64,000 bases of DNA from Selenomonas sp. oral taxon 892 str. F0426. Its GTDB lineage: Bacteria; Bacillota; Negativicutes; Selenomonadales; Selenomonadaceae. The notes under the pieces are model-generated. The model saw nothing but the letters and a program-made list of their open reading frames with translations. It was not told the DNA's origin and did no database searches. Positions 7,368 to 16,752 of this stretch are shown here, piece after piece. The position numbers and the translations under genes were made by a program. How positions within the stretch are numbered: position 1 is the first letter of the stretch; each line of letters begins with the position of its first letter. Location: NCBI RefSeq assembly GCF_000468035.1, contig NZ_KI260539.1, positions 208,718 through 272,717 of the forward strand. Reading direction: 5' to 3'.

Positions 7368-8849
7368 ATGGACTATTTCAGCACGCGCGGTGCGGAGGAA
7401 CGCGTCTCCTCGGCGGCGGCGATCCTCCAGGGTCTTGCCTCCGACGGCGGTCTCTATGTGCCCGCCGCATTTCCGCAGATAACGCTCTCTGAGATTGCGG
7501 CGTTTGCTCCGCTCTCGTACGAGGAGCGTGCCGTGCGGATCCTGCGCCTCTATCTGACGGACTACACGGAGGAAGAGCTGCAGGGCTGCGTCAGCCGCGC
7601 CTATGGCCATACGTTTGACGATGTGCGGCGTGCGCCCGTGCGTGCGGTCGGTGCGCTGGAGGTGCTCGAACTCTGGCACGGCCCGACGAGCGCATTCAAG
7701 GACATGGCACTGCAGCTGCTTCCGCAGCTGATGAGTACCGCACGGAAAAAAATGGGCGAGCAGGATACCATCCTCATCCTCGTTGCGACATCGGGCGATA
7801 CGGGCAAGGCGGCACTTGAGGGATTTGCAGACGCCGAGGGTATCCGCATCATGGTGTTTTACCCCGATGGCGGCGTCAGTCCCATGCAGCGGCTGCAGAT
7901 GGTGACGCAGGAGGGCGCGAATGTCAGCGTCTGCGCCGTGCGCGGCAACTTCGACGATGCGCAGCGCGGCGTGAAGGAGATCTTCGGTGATGCGGCGATG
8001 GCAAAGGAACTCGCGGCGCTCCATACCAAGCTCTCGTCCGCGAACTCGATCAACTGGGGACGCCTTGTGCCGCAGATTGTCTACTATTTCAGTGCGTACG
8101 CCGACCTTCTCGCCGAGGGGAAGATCGCGGCGGGCGATGCGGTCAACTTTACCGTACCGACGGGGAATTTCGGCAACATCCTCGCGGGCTACTATGCAAA
8201 GCGCATGGGTCTGCCCGTCGGAAAGCTCATCTGTGCCTCGAATGCCAACAATGTGCTCACGGATTTTCTGCAGACGGGCATCTATGACCGTAAGCGTGAT
8301 TTTTATCAGACGATATCGCCGTCGATGGACATCCTTATTTCCAGCAATCTTGAGCGCCTTCTCTATCATCTGACGGAGAATGCAGGACAGGTCGATGCGT
8401 GGATGAGGTCGCTTACCGAGGAAGGCAGGTATGACGCGAGCAGTCTCCTGCCCGCGCTCAAAGAGAATTTCTGGGCGGCGTTTGCGGACGATACGGCGAC
8501 GGAGGCGGAGATCCGCACAGTCCATGAGCGGACGCAGTACACACTTGACACGCATACGGCGGTTGCCTATCGCGCAGCGGAAGGGTATCGGAGCGAGACG
8601 GGGGATACGCGCCCGATGATCGTGCTCTCGACGGCAAGCCCGTACAAATTTGGCGCAAGTGTGCTCCATGCATTTGGTGAGACTGCGGACGGAATGGACG
8701 AATTCGCGCAGATGGAACGCCTGCAGGAACGGAGCGGTATGGTAATTCCGACACGTCTTGCGGCTCTGCGCGGGGCGAAGATTCTCCACGAGGACAGCTG
8801 TGCAAAGGATGCCATGCGAGCGGCAGTCCTCACGTTTGCGCGTGCCTGA
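7368..8849 (+). CDS. thrC: Threonine synthase
   Basis: This PLP enzyme converts O-phosphohomoserine to threonine. At 493 aa it is the long (E. coli-like) class. SDGGLYVP lies near the N-terminus, the PLP lysine is Lys111 in GPTSAFKD, and VATSGDTGKAA and VPTGNFGNILAGYYAK form the phosphate- and substrate-binding parts. I start at ATG 7368 because AAAGG lies 9 nt upstream. The in-frame ATG at 7359 directly abuts the Shine-Dalgarno. It has its own promoter and no obvious terminator, and stands alone between divergent nadE and pckA. Confidence 0.96.
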   Translation: MDYFSTRGAEERVSSAAAILQGLASDGGLYVPAAFPQITLSEIAAFAPLSYEERAVRILRLYLTDYTEEELQGCVSRAYGHTFDDVRRAPVRAVGALEVLELWHGPTSAFKDMALQLLPQLMSTARKKMGEQDTILILVATSGDTGKAALEGFADAEGIRIMVFYPDGGVSPMQRLQMVTQEGANVSVCAVRGNFDDAQRGVKEIFGDAAMAKELAALHTKLSSANSINWGRLVPQIVYYFSAYADLLAEGKIAAGDAVNFTVPTGNFGNILAGYYAKRMGLPVGKLICASNANNVLTDFLQTGIYDRKRDFYQTISPSMDILISSNLERLLYHLTENAGQVDAWMRSLTEEGRYDASSLLPALKENFWAAFADDTATEAEIRTVHERTQYTLDTHTAVAYRAAEGYRSETGDTRPMIVLSTASPYKFGASVLHAFGETADGMDEFAQMERLQERSGMVIPTRLAALRGAKILHEDSCAKDAMRAAVLTFARA

Positions 8850-8902
8850 GAAAAATAAGCGAACAATAAAAATTTTCACAGAGAAGAAGGATTTCCAGAG
8901 TA

Positions 8903-8917
8903 TGTGAAGAATTCACA
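8903..8917. promoter_or_regulatory. Operator-like inverted repeat upstream of pckA
   Basis: TGTGAA-GAA-TTCACA is a perfect 6-bp inverted repeat directly before a TATAAG (8919-8924) that may be the -10 box of pckA. It resembles Crp/Fnr and Rex sites but its spacer is shorter than either (3 nt, where Rex sites have 4 between the same arms), so the binding protein is unknown. Confidence 0.4.
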
Positions 8918-9012
8918 CTATAAGATGTGTTCGTCCATAATAATAATGATGTGAGGCGGTATTTCCGCGGCGCATCAATGAGCCAAACTTTTTTGGAGAA
9001 AGAGGTTATCAT

Positions 9013-10632
9013 ATGGCAACGATTGATCTGACACAGTATGGCATTACAGGCACGACGGAGATCGTTCACAACCCTGACTATGACCAGCTGTTCCGCGAGG
9101 AACTGCGCCCTGATCTCGAGGGCTATGAGCGCGGGCAGGTGACGGAGATGGGCGACGCCGTCAATGTCATGACGGGTATCTATACAGGACGCTCCCCAAA
9201 GGATAAGTACATCGTCGATGATGAGACATCACATGATACGGTCTGGTGGACATCCAAGGAATATCCAAATGATAACCATCGTGCGACGCAGAAGGCATGG
9301 AACGCCGTGCGCGAGATCGCGATCCGTGAGCTCTGCAACAAGCGTCTCTTCGTTGTCGATGCATTCTGCGGTGCCAACAAGAATACGCGTATGGCCGTGC
9401 GTTTTATCGTAGAGGTTCCCTGGCAGGCACACTTCGTCACGAATATGTTCATTCGTCCGACGGCAGAAGAACTTGAGAACTTCAAGCCTGACTTTGTCGT
9501 CTACAACGCAGCAAAGGCGCGTGTCATGCACTTCGGTGATCTCGGACTCAACTCTGAGACGGCGGTGATGTTTAACCTCACGAGTCGTGAGCAGATCATC
9601 ATCAATACGTGGTATGGCGGCGAGATGAAGAAGGGTATGTTCTCGATGATGAACTACTACCTCCCCCTCAAGGGCATCTCCTCCATGCACTGTTCGGCAA
9701 ATACGGACAAGCAGGGACAGAATACAACGCTCTTCTTCGGCCTCTCCGGCACAGGTAAGACCACGCTCTCGACGGACAACGAGCGCCTTCTCATCGGCGA
9801 TGATGAGCATGGCTGGGATGATGAGGGGGTCTTCAACTACGAGGGCGGCTGCTACGCGAAGGTTATCAATCTCGATCCTGACGCAGAGCCCGATATCTAC
9901 CAGGCGATCCGCCGCAACGCTCTGCTTGAGAATGTTACGGTCGATCTCGCCGGCCGTGTGGACTTTGCGGATAAGAGCGTGACAGAGAATACACGCGTCT
10001 CGTATCCGATCAATCACATTGAGAACATCGTGCTCGGCCATGTCGCGGACAAGTCCGCAGGCCCGCATGCAAAGCACGTTATCTTCCTCTCGGCGGATGC
10101 GTTCGGCGTTCTGCCGCCGGTCTCGATTCTGACGCCGGAGCAGACGAAGTACTACTTCCTCTCGGGCTTCACATCGAAGCTCGCTGGCACCGAGCGCGGC
10201 ATCACGGAGCCGACGCCGACGTTCTCGGCATGCTTCGGACAGGCGTTCCTCGAGCTGCATCCGACGAAGTATGCGGATGAACTCGTTCGCAAGATGGAGG
10301 AGCACGGCTCGCGCGCCTATCTTGTGAACACGGGCTGGAACGGCACGGGCAAGCGTATCTCCATTCAGGATACGCGCGGAATCATTCATGCGATCCAGGA
10401 CGGTTCGATTGACAGTGCGCCGACGAAGAAGATTCCGTATTTCGACTTCGAGATCCCGACGGAGCTTCCGGGCGTTGATCCGAAGGTCCTCGATCCGCGC
10501 GACACCTATGCGAGCCGCACGGAATGGGATGAGAAGGCAAAGGATCTTGCCGAGCGTTTTATTAAGAATTTCAAGAAGTATGAGGGCAACGAAGAGGGCA
10601 AGGCTCTCGTATCCGCGGGACCGAAGCTCTAA
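9013..10632 (+). CDS. pckA: Phosphoenolpyruvate carboxykinase (ATP)
   Basis: This cytosolic enzyme interconverts oxaloacetate plus ATP with PEP, CO2 and ADP. In fermenters of this group it can run in the carboxylating direction towards succinate or propionate (family knowledge). The 539-aa protein has TGRSPKDK near residue 60, the kinase loop GLSGTGKTT, the metal motif GDDEHGW, and [11 protein letters not shown] near the C-terminus, all typical of the ATP class. AGAAAGAGG precedes the ATG. The leader of about 160 bp holds a palindrome overlapping a possible promoter. A terminator hairpin follows. Confidence 0.97.
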   Translation: MATIDLTQYGITGTTEIVHNPDYDQLFREELRPDLEGYERGQVTEMGDAVNVMTGIYTGRSPKDKYIVDDETSHDTVWWTSKEYPNDNHRATQKAWNAVREIAIRELCNKRLFVVDAFCGANKNTRMAVRFIVEVPWQAHFVTNMFIRPTAEELENFKPDFVVYNAAKARVMHFGDLGLNSETAVMFNLTSREQIIINTWYGGEMKKGMFSMMNYYLPLKGISSMHCSANTDKQGQNTTLFFGLSGTGKTTLSTDNERLLIGDDEHGWDDEGVFNYEGGCYAKVINLDPDAEPDIYQAIRRNALLENVTVDLAGRVDFADKSVTENTRVSYPINHIENIVLGHVADKSAGPHAKHVIFLSADAFGVLPPVSILTPEQTKYYFLSGFTSKLAGTERGITEPTPTFSACFGQAFLELHPTKYADELVRKMEEHGSRAYLVNTGWNGTGKRISIQDTRGIIHAIQDGSIDSAPTKKIPYFDFEIPTELPGVDPKVLDPRDTYASRTEWDEKAKDLAERFIKNFKKYEGNEEGKALVSAGPKL

Positions 10633-10648
10633 GTTTTACCGTAGAGAG

Positions 10649-10683
10649 GAAGCTGCTGCAATGATTGCGGCAGCTTCTTTTTT
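10649..10683 (+). terminator. Terminator of pckA
   Basis: The arms GAAGCTGC and GCAGCTTC, extended by GCAAT/ATTGC with one T-G pair, are followed by TTTTTT. Confidence 0.9.
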
Positions 10684-10710
10684 GAGACAATGGAGGAAGG
10701 AGGAACGGGG

Positions 10711-12777
10711 GTGCAGCTCACTGACAGCATTAACAAGGTTCGCGGTGTCGGCGTAAAAAAGGCGGCGGCGTTTGCGCGTCTTGGGATTTGTACGGTTTAT
10801 GACCTCCTGACCTACTATCCGCGTACCTATGAGGATCAGAGCCATACAACGCCGATTAACCGTCTGCGACCGGGTGAGCGATCGACCGTGCTTGGCGTTA
10901 TTCAGTCGGTGACAGAGCGGCCGACACGGCGGCGCTCCTTTACTGTCCTGACGGCGATGGTCGGAGATGGAACCGGCTATGTCCAGGCAGTTTGGTTTAA
11001 TCAACGGTTCCTCAAGTCAAAGCTGCGTGAGGGACAGCGCATCCTTCTTTCGGGCAAGGTGGACTATGCCTACAACACCAGAGGACAGCTTGCTATATCG
11101 GGCATAACCTCCTTTGAAATACTCGGCACGCAGGATGCGCCAGAGGAATATCTCGGCATCCTGCCCATCTACGGAGCGACGGAAGGACTCACGCAGAAAC
11201 AGCTGCGCCAGATGGTGGAGTATGCTCTTGTGCAGACGGAGGGCGCGCTTTCAGAGACGCTCCCTGCGCGTATTCGTGAGGAATATCGCCTGATAGGGCG
11301 TACCGCAGCGTTTCACCGTATTCATTTCCCAAAACAGGAGGAAGAACTGCTTGCAGCACGCCGCCGCCTCGCATTTGAGGAGCTTTATCTTATCCAATGC
11401 GGTTTGCTCGCGCTCAAAAAGCGTACAGCAGAAGAGCAGGAGGGGATCACTCATGCGACGGGCGGGGCGCTTGCTGCGCGCGTGCTGGCGGCGCTTCCCT
11501 TTGACCTGACAGCAGATCAAGAAAAGGTGTGGGAGGAGATCAAGCGTGATATGGAGTCGCCGCTCCCGATGCGGCGCCTTGTACAGGGGGATGTTGGCTC
11601 GGGCAAGACGGCGATTGCCCTGCTCGCACTCGTTAAGACGGTCGAGAGTGGACAGCAGGGGGCGCTGATGGCACCCACGGAAATCCTCGCGCGTCAGCAC
11701 TATGAGTATTTGCAGGAACTTCTCGCACCGCTCGGTGTGCGCGTGGGTTTCCTCTCGGGACGGCTCACAAAAAAAGAGCGCACAGAGATCGCAACAGCGC
11801 TTGCCGCCCATGAGGTGGACATTGCTGTTGGGACACATGCGCTGATTCAGGAGTATGTTGCGTTTGATAAACTTGGACTGGTGGTGACGGATGAGCAGCA
11901 TCGTTTTGGGGTGGCGCAGCGTGCAGCGCTTGAGAAAAAGAGCACAGTAACCCCAGATGTGCTTGTCATGACGGCAACGCCGATTCCCCGCACAATGACG
12001 CTGACCGTTTACGGTGATCTTGATGTTTCGCGCATAGAGCACCTTCCTCCGGGGCGCCAGCCGATTCGCACATTCCTCCGCGATGAGATGGCACGCGAAA
12101 AGATCTATGCATTTGTCCGCAAAGAAATCGAGAGCGGACGGCAAGCCTATGTCGTCTGCCCCCTCATTGAGGCGAGTGAGGAAAGTGATCTCCCGTCGGC
12201 AGAGGAGGTCTATGAGGAACTTGCACACGGTATCTTTTATGGAATCTCATGTGGACTGCTCCACGGGCGGATGAAATCAGCGGAGAAGGAGGCGGTAATG
12301 AGTGCCTTCTATGCGGATGAAATCAAACTGCTCGTGTCGACTACGGTCATTGAGGTCGGTGTCAATGTGCCGAATGCAAGCATCCTCGTCGTCGAGCATG
12401 CGGAGCGTTTCGGACTCGCGCAGCTGCATCAGCTTCGTGGACGCGTGGGGCGTGGCTCCTATGCCTCCTACTGCATCCTGATTGCGGGGCGCAGTGCATC
12501 CTCGCAGGAACGGCTGAAGGTGATCGAGCAAACGAGTGATGGGTTTCAACTTGCTGAGGAGGATTTGCGTCTGCGTGGTCCCGGACAGTTCTTCGGTGCA
12601 ATGCAGCATGGTCTGGGGGATCTCAAGATCGCGAATGTATTCACCGATATGGATCTCCTGCTGCTCGCACGGCGAGCGGCACTCGCTACCGTCGATGATC
12701 CTGCTATGTTCTCCTTTGTTCTGCCTGCACTCATGCGTCAGTATCGCGAACAGTTCGCATATATTCGGGAGGTTTGA
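10711..12777 (+). CDS. recG: ATP-dependent DNA helicase RecG
   Basis: RecG is a branch-migrating helicase that reverses stalled forks and processes Holliday junctions. Residues 1 to about 150 form the wedge/OB domain (VRGVGVKKAAAFARLGI near the start). The helicase core follows, with Walker A GDVGSGKT, motif II as DEQH, TATPIPRT, and motif VI in HQLRGRVGRG. I choose GTG 10711 because AGGAGG lies 7 nt upstream. An ATG at 10690 would add seven residues but lies ahead of that site. Length (688 aa) is normal. It lies downstream of pckA behind a terminator. Confidence 0.96.
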   Translation: MQLTDSINKVRGVGVKKAAAFARLGICTVYDLLTYYPRTYEDQSHTTPINRLRPGERSTVLGVIQSVTERPTRRRSFTVLTAMVGDGTGYVQAVWFNQRFLKSKLREGQRILLSGKVDYAYNTRGQLAISGITSFEILGTQDAPEEYLGILPIYGATEGLTQKQLRQMVEYALVQTEGALSETLPARIREEYRLIGRTAAFHRIHFPKQEEELLAARRRLAFEELYLIQCGLLALKKRTAEEQEGITHATGGALAARVLAALPFDLTADQEKVWEEIKRDMESPLPMRRLVQGDVGSGKTAIALLALVKTVESGQQGALMAPTEILARQHYEYLQELLAPLGVRVGFLSGRLTKKERTEIATALAAHEVDIAVGTHALIQEYVAFDKLGLVVTDEQHRFGVAQRAALEKKSTVTPDVLVMTATPIPRTMTLTVYGDLDVSRIEHLPPGRQPIRTFLRDEMAREKIYAFVRKEIESGRQAYVVCPLIEASEESDLPSAEEVYEELAHGIFYGISCGLLHGRMKSAEKEAVMSAFYADEIKLLVSTTVIEVGVNVPNASILVVEHAERFGLAQLHQLRGRVGRGSYASYCILIAGRSASSQERLKVIEQTSDGFQLAEEDLRLRGPGQFFGAMQHGLGDLKIANVFTDMDLLLLARRAALATVDDPAMFSFVLPALMRQYREQFAYIREV

Positions 12778-12808
12778 TGAGAATCGAGGAGCATACACGT
12801 TGTATTCC

Positions 12809-12838
12809 TTGACATGCGGGGATTCTCTGGGCTAGAAT
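12809..12838 (+). promoter_or_regulatory. Promoter of dapB-asd
   Basis: A consensus TTGACA (12809-12814), an 18-nt spacer and TAGAAT (12833-12838) lie about 30 bp before the dapB start. Confidence 0.75.
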
Positions 12839-12869
12839 AGCCACATATTGTTTTTGGGAGGAGATTGTC

Positions 12870-13658
12870 TTGACTAAGGTTTTGGTAAACGGTGCTGCAG
12901 GACGCATGGGGCGCGCGGTACTCAAGGCTGTGATCGACGATGCAGATTTGACCCTCGTCGGAGCGGTGGACATTACGGGCGGAGCGGATGCAGGAGAACT
13001 TGCGGGTACGGCGAAGAACGGTATCATCGTAGAGACTGATCTCGCGGCTGCACTTGAACGCCTGCATCCCGATGTGATGATCGACTTCACGCGGCCAGAC
13101 GTTGTCTATGGGAGCGTCTTGACAGCACTTGCACATAAGGTATCCCCTGTGGTTGGAACAACGGGACTCACAGAGGAGCAAAAGGCGGCGATCAAGGCTG
13201 CTGCAGATGAGCATGACACCCCCGCGTTCATCGCACCCAATTTTGCCATTGGTGCTGTGCTCATGATGCTGATGAGCCGTATGGCTGCGAAATACATGCC
13301 CGATGTCGAAATTATCGAACTCCACCATGACAACAAGCTGGATGCCCCCTCCGGTACAGCGGTACAGACAGCGGCAATGATCGCTGAAGTTCGTAATGAG
13401 CACAGGCAGGGCCATCCAGATGAGGAGGAGAAGATCGCAGGGGCGCGTGGTGCAGCCTACGAGGGAATGCGTATCCACAGCGTCCGTCTGCCGGGCTACG
13501 TGGCGCATCAGGAGGTCATCTTCGGCGGACTCGGGCAGACACTTACGATCCGCCATGACTCGCTGAACCGCGAGTCTTTTATGCCGGGCGTCGTGCTCGC
13601 GGCGAAGAAGGTGCGCGGGCTCAAATCACTCACAGTCGGACTGGACAAACTGCTGTAA
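12870..13658 (+). CDS. dapB: 4-hydroxy-tetrahydrodipicolinate reductase
   Basis: DapB is an NAD(P)H-dependent reductase in the diaminopimelate/lysine pathway, feeding peptidoglycan synthesis. The nucleotide-binding loop GAAGRMG lies at the N-terminus. The catalytic and substrate motif HHDNKLDAPSGTA is in the middle. Length is normal (262 aa). The start is TTG: GGGAGGAG lies 6 nt upstream and the first codons align with the family start. It is followed after 23 nt by asd, forming a two-gene operon. Confidence 0.96.
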   Translation: MTKVLVNGAAGRMGRAVLKAVIDDADLTLVGAVDITGGADAGELAGTAKNGIIVETDLAAALERLHPDVMIDFTRPDVVYGSVLTALAHKVSPVVGTTGLTEEQKAAIKAAADEHDTPAFIAPNFAIGAVLMMLMSRMAAKYMPDVEIIELHHDNKLDAPSGTAVQTAAMIAEVRNEHRQGHPDEEEKIAGARGAAYEGMRIHSVRLPGYVAHQEVIFGGLGQTLTIRHDSLNRESFMPGVVLAAKKVRGLKSLTVGLDKLL

Positions 13659-13681
13659 GAGATAGATAAGGGGAATAGATT

Positions 13682-14713
13682 ATGAAGAAATATCGCGTCG
13701 CCATCCTCGGTGCAACGGGCGCCGTCGGTCAGGAGTTTCTGAACCTCATCGAGGAGAGGCGGTTCCCGTTCTCGGAGTTGCGTCTCCTCGCGTCCAGCCG
13801 CTCGGCGGGCAAAAAGATCGCATTCATGGGAAAGGAGTACACGGTTGAGGAGGCGACGCCAGACTCCTTCAACGGAATTGACATTGCTCTCTTTGCGGGC
13901 GGCGCAGCGGGCAAGGATCTTGCACCCCATGCGGTAAAGGCGGGCGCTGTCGTTATCGACAACTCGAGTACATTCCGGATGGATCCGGAGGTGCCGCTTG
14001 TCGTGCCCGAGGTCAATCCCGAAGCGATCAAGAAGCACAAGGGAATCATTGCAAATCCAAACTGCTCGACCATCATCATGGTGATGGGACTGAAACCTCT
14101 CTATGATCTCGCGAAGATTCGCCGCGTCGTCGTCTCAACGTATCAGGCGGTCTCCGGCGCGGGCAAGGAGGGGATGGCAGAGCTTGAGGAGCAGGTCGCT
14201 GCGCTCGCTGCGGGCAAAGAAGCCAAGGCAAGCATCCTGCCCGTCGGCAAGCTGCCAACGCACTATCAGATAGCGTTTAACCTCATCCCGCAGATCGATG
14301 TCTTCATGGACAACCTCTACACAAAAGAGGAGATGAAGATGATTGACGAGACGAAGAAGATCATGGAGGATGACAGCCTGCGCATCACGGCAACCACGGT
14401 GCGCGTGCCTGTCTACCGCAGTCATGCTGAGTCCGTCAACGTCGAGTTCGAGAGTGAGGTCTCACTCGATGCAGCGCGCAAAGCGATCGCTGCATTCCCC
14501 GGGATTGTCCTGCGTGACAATCCGGCAGAGCAGGAGTATCCGATGCCGCTCTTTACCTCAGGAAAAACAGATGTCGAGATCGGACGTCTGCGCCGTGACG
14601 AGTCGACGGAGAATGCATTGAACTTCTGGATCTGCGGTGATCAGATTCGAAAGGGCGCCGCACTTAACGCCCTTCAGATTGCGGAGTATATGATCGCGAA
14701 CGAGCTTGTCTAA
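13682..14713 (+). CDS. asd: Aspartate-semialdehyde dehydrogenase
   Basis: This enzyme reduces aspartyl phosphate to aspartate semialdehyde, the branch point for lysine/DAP, threonine and methionine. The NADP loop GATGAVGQ is at the N-terminus. The catalytic Cys128 is in NPNCST, and QAVSGAGKEG is also present. At 343 aa it belongs to the Gram-positive-type subfamily. AAGGGG-like sequence precedes the ATG. It sits downstream of dapB and ends at a terminator. Confidence 0.96.
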   Translation: MKKYRVAILGATGAVGQEFLNLIEERRFPFSELRLLASSRSAGKKIAFMGKEYTVEEATPDSFNGIDIALFAGGAAGKDLAPHAVKAGAVVIDNSSTFRMDPEVPLVVPEVNPEAIKKHKGIIANPNCSTIIMVMGLKPLYDLAKIRRVVVSTYQAVSGAGKEGMAELEEQVAALAAGKEAKASILPVGKLPTHYQIAFNLIPQIDVFMDNLYTKEEMKMIDETKKIMEDDSLRITATTVRVPVYRSHAESVNVEFESEVSLDAARKAIAAFPGIVLRDNPAEQEYPMPLFTSGKTDVEIGRLRRDESTENALNFWICGDQIRKGAALNALQIAEYMIANELV

Positions 14714-14725
14714 GTAAAACGATGG

Positions 14726-14763
14726 AAGGACTTATTTTCGTATAGGCGATAAGTCCTTTTTAT
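14726..14763 (+). terminator. Terminator of dapB-asd
   Basis: AAGGACTTAT (14726-14735) pairs with ATAAGTCCTT (14749-14758), followed by a T run. Confidence 0.9.
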
Positions 14764-14784
14764 ATTTTCAATGAAATGTATACG

Positions 14785-14829
14785 AAATCCCTCTGCTCCT
14801 TTTATATCAAGGGGTAGAGGGATTTTTTT
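14785..14829 (+). terminator. Second terminator between asd and mraZ
   Basis: AAATCCCTCT and a second segment CTCCTT pair with AAGGGG and AGAGGGATTT. Seven T residues follow. This tandem hairpin insulates the division cluster. Confidence 0.85.
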
Positions 14830-14863
14830 ATGATTCATAAACAAAAAAAGAATACTTGTTTTC

Positions 14864-14892
14864 TTGAAAAAAAAAGGCGTTTTTGCTATAAC
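14864..14892 (+). promoter_or_regulatory. Promoter of the dcw cluster
   Basis: TTGAAA (14864-14869), a 17-nt spacer and TATAAC (14887-14892) with an upstream TG (14884-14885) form an extended -10 promoter. Confidence 0.75.
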
Positions 14893-14900
14893 TGTTAGTA

Positions 14901-14940
14901 AAAGTGGTGATTTGTGGTGGAAAGTGCCATAAGGTGGTGC
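14901..14940 (+). promoter_or_regulatory. Predicted MraZ operator: four direct repeats with 10-bp period
   Basis: Four consecutive 10-mers (AAAGTGGTGA, TTTGTGGTGG, AAAGTGCCAT, AAGGTGGTGC) start right at the predicted transcription start. MraZ proteins are known to bind short GTG-containing direct repeats spaced one helical turn apart before their own gene. The site therefore probably autoregulates the cluster. Confidence 0.7.
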
Positions 14941-14967
14941 AGAAAACCAGAAGGGTGGTGAGGCAGG

Positions 14968-15411
14968 ATGTTCATGGGGGAGTACACCCACAGCATTGAT
15001 GCGAAGGGACGCGTTATCCTGCCTGCCGATTTCCGTCAGGAACTTGGCGTCTCCTTCATCATCACGAAGGGGCTCGACGGCAGCCTCTTTCTCTTTCCAC
15101 AGGCTGCCTGGGACGAGTTCGCGGCAAAGCTGCGCACGCTCTCCATTGCGGATCCGAATGCACGTGCTTTCGCTCGTTTCTTTATTGCGGGAGCACGCAC
15201 GCTCGAATGCGATAAGCAAGGACGCTTTCTTGTGCCGGCCAACCTTCGTGCCTATGCAAATATTGGGCTTAAGCAGGATGTCATCCTAACGGGTGCAGAT
15301 GCGCGTATCGAGGTGTGGGACAAGGAGAAGTGGCTGCGCTATGCGGGTGAGGTCGATCCAAACATCACGGAGATATCGACGCAGCTGGCGGGCTATGGGA
15401 TTTCGATATGA
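14968..15411 (+). CDS. mraZ: Transcriptional regulator MraZ
   Basis: MraZ is an AbrB-fold DNA-binding protein that controls the dcw cluster. It has two repeats of the family motif, IDAKGRVILPADFR (residues 10-23) and DKQGRFLVPANLR (about 82-94). The MFMGEY start matches that of other Firmicute MraZ proteins, so I use ATG 14968 rather than 14974. It is the first gene of the cluster, overlaps rsmH by 4 nt and is preceded by its likely operator. Confidence 0.96.
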   Translation: MFMGEYTHSIDAKGRVILPADFRQELGVSFIITKGLDGSLFLFPQAAWDEFAAKLRTLSIADPNARAFARFFIAGARTLECDKQGRFLVPANLRAYANIGLKQDVILTGADARIEVWDKEKWLRYAGEVDPNITEISTQLAGYGISI

Positions 15412-16343
15412 GCGGCTTCCATCATGTGAGTGTTCTGCCGGAGGAAACAATCGAGGCGCTTTCCATTCGGTCGAATGGAATCTATGTGGACTGTACCCTT
15501 GGCGGGGCAGGACACGCAGGGAGAATCGCGTCACAGCTCTCTGCTGAGGGGCGTCTGATCGGCATCGATCAGGACGAAAACGCGATTGCAGCAGCGTCCG
15601 AGCGGCTCGCGGATGTCTCATGTAAGGTCACGCTCGTGCGGGACAACTTTCGCCATCTGCAGGATATTCTCGCGCGCGAGGGGGTCTCTGCCGTGGATGG
15701 CATTCTCTTTGATCTCGGTATTTCCTCCCCACAGATCGACACAGCAGAACGCGGCTTCTCCTATATGCAGGATGCACCGCTCGATATGCGCATGGACAGA
15801 CGTGCGGTGCGGAGCGCATACACTGTTGTAAACGAATATACGGCGGATGAGCTGACGGAGATTTTCTACACATACGGTGAGGAGCGTTGGGCGAAGCGAA
15901 TTGCCGCATTCATTGCAGAGGAGCGAAAGTCTCACCCCATCGAGACGACAGGTGAGCTTGTCGCCGTGATCGACCGTGCCGTACCAAAGCAGGTGCGTGC
16001 AAAGGGCGGGCATCCTGCCAAGCGCGTCTTTCAAGCGATCCGCATCGAGGTCAATGAGGAACTGACGATCCTCGCGGATGCTCTGACGGATGCTGTGCAT
16101 GCACTCAGAGAGGGCGGACGGCTCGCGGTCATAACATTTCACTCGCTTGAGGATCGGATCGTAAAGAAGACACTGAAAGAGCTTGCGCGTGGCTGTATCT
16201 GCCCGCCGCAGACGCCGGTCTGCATCTGCGGACATGCGCCCGAATTGCGGCTGATCGGAAAGGCCCACGCCCCAAGTGCAGCGGAATGTGCTGCAAATCC
16301 ACGGGCAAAGAGCGCGAAGCTGCGTGTTGCAGAGAAACTATAA
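15408..16343 (+). CDS. rsmH: 16S rRNA (cytosine-1402 N4) methyltransferase
   Basis: RsmH is a SAM-dependent methyltransferase acting on 16S rRNA C1402. It opens with HVSVLPEETIEAL, followed by the SAM motif DCTLGGAGHAG, then LFDLGISSPQID and RVFQAIRIEVNEEL. Length is normal (311 aa). Its ATG overlaps the mraZ stop codon, as in most bacteria. Confidence 0.97.
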   Translation: MSGFHHVSVLPEETIEALSIRSNGIYVDCTLGGAGHAGRIASQLSAEGRLIGIDQDENAIAAASERLADVSCKVTLVRDNFRHLQDILAREGVSAVDGILFDLGISSPQIDTAERGFSYMQDAPLDMRMDRRAVRSAYTVVNEYTADELTEIFYTYGEERWAKRIAAFIAEERKSHPIETTGELVAVIDRAVPKQVRAKGGHPAKRVFQAIRIEVNEELTILADALTDAVHALREGGRLAVITFHSLEDRIVKKTLKELARGCICPPQTPVCICGHAPELRLIGKAHAPSAAECAANPRAKSAKLRVAEKL

Positions 16344-16374
16344 CAAATAGGTCGGTCAAAGGAGGTGAGGGCAT

Positions 16375-16746
16375 ATGCTGGCCCGCAGAGAAGAGGAATA
16401 CGACTACGAGCCACTCGTCGCTGAGCCTGCACCACAGCTGGAGGAGGCAAAGGAACCGCTGATTCGGCGCGAGGTGAATACGAATCTGCGCAACTGTCTG
16501 CGTGCACTCTTCTTTCTTATCGCATTCGGCGCTATGGTTGTGACGCTGCTCGGCGGTATTGGCGCGAAGAACGGTTATACACTGCTTGATACGCAGCAGA
16601 GAGCAGACCAACTCGAGCAGGAGAATGAACGGCTGAAGATCGAGATCGCACAGCTGAAATCACCCTCACGTATTGAGGCCATTGCGGTGGAACAGCTGCA
16701 TATGCAGGTGCCGCAGAATATGTATTTTTCGCATGAAGGGGAATGA
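16375..16746 (+). CDS. ftsL: Cell division protein FtsL-like
   Basis: This is a small bitopic divisome protein. A charged cytoplasmic N-terminus (about 43 residues) leads to one membrane segment (ALFFLIAFGAMVVTLLGGIG). A short leucine-rich coiled coil (about residues 70-97) ends in a PSRIEAIAVEQLHM motif of the FtsL/DivIC type. Assignment rests on this topology and on its place directly after rsmH. The gene that normally follows, ftsI, is missing; murE starts 6 nt after the stop. Confidence 0.85.
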   Translation: MLARREEEYDYEPLVAEPAPQLEEAKEPLIRREVNTNLRNCLRALFFLIAFGAMVVTLLGGIGAKNGYTLLDTQQRADQLEQENERLKIEIAQLKSPSRIEAIAVEQLHMQVPQNMYFSHEGE

Positions 16747-16752
16747 TGGCGC

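Noticed and set aside
7269-8879. A 536-codon minus-strand frame over thrC
   Set aside because: Antisense shadow of thrC with low-complexity basic composition and no family resemblance.
8903-8917. Calling the pckA palindrome a Rex or Fnr site
   Set aside because: The spacer is 3 nt between TGTGAA and TTCACA. Rex sites have 4 nt and Fnr/Crp sites have TGTGA-N6-TCACA, and the position near the -10 does not fit class-II activation.
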